A DNA stretch of 64,000 nucleotides from Kuschelorhynchus macadamiae (lineage: Eukaryota > Arthropoda > Insecta > Coleoptera > Curculionidae). The notes under the pieces were generated by a model. It had not been told where the DNA came from. It did not search any database and saw nothing but the letters and a program-made list of their open reading frames with translations. The stretch covers positions 186,001 through 250,000 of the forward strand of contig JAUTXW010002192.1 of the NCBI GenBank assembly GCA_030620095.1. The letters are read 5' to 3'. Positions 63,501-64,000 of this stretch are shown piece after piece (positions within the stretch are counted from its first letter, which is position 1; every line of letters begins with the position of its first letter). Made by a program: the position numbers and the translations under genes.

Positions 63501-63899
63501 AAAAAACATATAAATAGCTTATCCTCCTATAGCTCCTCTCGATTGAGGGAGAGGAGTGGCATCTATGAAATTAGCTGTAATGATTGTGATCTAAAATATG
63601 TTGGGCAAACTAAACGCTCCATAAACATTCGTTTTAAAGAACACATCGCACATTTAAGATACGGAAGAACAGAAAAGTCAAGCGTTGCCCAACATGCTTT
63701 GGAAAACAATCACCGAATAGGAATAAATAATCTTAAGTTGATTAAAAATGTATCTAATAATAGATTATTGGATGCATTTGAGGGTATAGAAATAGTTAAA
63801 TGTGGTAAGAAAGCACTAAATAAAGACAGAGGGCCTATTCCCTATAGTCCCCTCTATTGTTTACTTGACAACAGTGCAGTCGGGTGCAACCAAGTGTGA
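63438..63899 (+). CDS. Penelope-like element GIY-YIG endonuclease domain
   Basis: The C-terminal nuclease domain of a Penelope-like retroelement, which nicks target DNA to prime reverse transcription. The 153-residue frame shows GIYEISC (G41-C47) with a C-x2-C pair (C47, C50), YVGQTKRSINIRFKEH (Y54 onward, catalytic-type Arg65), SVAQHALENNH, and FEGIEIVKCG with candidate catalytic glutamates (E115 or E118). Residues 1 to about 25 come from tRNA/SINE-like DNA and are not part of the domain, so the annotated ATG is not the true start. The reverse transcriptase upstream is absent: a 5'-truncated copy, but the nuclease frame has no stop. Confidence 0.8.
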   Translation: MSGFEPKTYTMQAENFTKLLDKKHINSLSSYSSSRLRERSGIYEISCNDCDLKYVGQTKRSINIRFKEHIAHLRYGRTEKSSVAQHALENNHRIGINNLKLIKNVSNNRLLDAFEGIEIVKCGKKALNKDRGPIPYSPLYCLLDNSAVGCNQV

Positions 63900-63953
63900 C
63901 CACATTTACCTATAAATAGTTTCGGTTAGGATAAGTTACTTTAGTTTATATCA

Positions 63954-63996
63954 TCTGCTGATGATGCTAACTTGGTTAGCGAAACGCGCGTCCAGA
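63954..63996 (+). ncRNA. Hammerhead-ribozyme-like motif at the Penelope-like 3' end
   Basis: TCTG, then CTGATGA core, T, GCTAAC-TTG-GTTAGC (perfect 6-bp stem II), GAAA, CGCGCGTC, then CAGA. TCTG pairs with CAGA (stem I), and AC..GU around GCGC gives a minimal stem III. The expected self-cleavage is after the C of GTC (63992). One extra U lies between CTGATGA and stem II. Minimal type I hammerheads are known in Penelope-like terminal repeats. Confidence 0.65.
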
Positions 63997-64000
63997 ACGT

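Overview
The window is AT-rich, intron-bearing animal nuclear DNA. It looks like an insect, most likely a beetle, because its only intact protein-coding genes are two CYP6-family cytochrome P450s of insect type and the rest is dominated by insect-typical transposons. The beetle call is inference, not proof.

Genes. Two complete, intact three-exon CYP6 genes lie head-to-tail on the minus strand. Gene A has exons 8465-7361, 6717-6466 and 2530-2367 (506 aa). Gene B has exons 47920-46816, 43759-43508 and 38550-38381 (508 aa). Exons 1 and 2 are the same length in both (1105 and 252 nt), both introns are phase 1, and each gene has a TATA-like box about 65 nt upstream of its ATG. Between them, at about 21.80-21.96 kb, is a third copy reduced to about 12 N-terminal codons plus upstream sequence. 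The locus is therefore a tandem detoxification-gene array in which one member survives only as a fossil.

Transposons. Almost everything else is mobile DNA. Five hAT elements have terminal inverted repeats and perfect 8-bp target-site duplications (8730-10451; 24073-28713; 24236-27048; 35923-36855; 60268-61187). The 24-29 kb block is triple-nested: a minus-strand hAT inside a plus-strand hAT inside a Penelope-like retroelement. Other elements are two more Penelope-like pieces (22.1-22.7 kb and 63.4-64 kb), the last with a GIY-YIG nuclease and a hammerhead-ribozyme-like motif at the window edge; three truncated R2/R4 (Dong)-type retrotransposon copies next to (AAT)n; Jockey-like LINE pieces; and an ISL2EU-like DNA transposon (53879-57924) carrying a YqaJ-type first exon and a THAP exon and itself interrupted by another TIR element.

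Repeats. There are long (TA)n tracts (4.2, 11.9, 40.2 and 45.2-45.5 kb), one of them inside a foldback element. There is also a satellite with a roughly 382-bp higher-order period (52.2-53.5 kb), a roughly 115-bp tandem array (32.4-33.1 kb), a dispersed family with AATGGCGGCC and GTCTGTCTGTC boxes, and an inverted repeat with arms of about 0.7-0.85 kb (58.6/62.6 kb). The longer stretches where I see no gene are listed individually.
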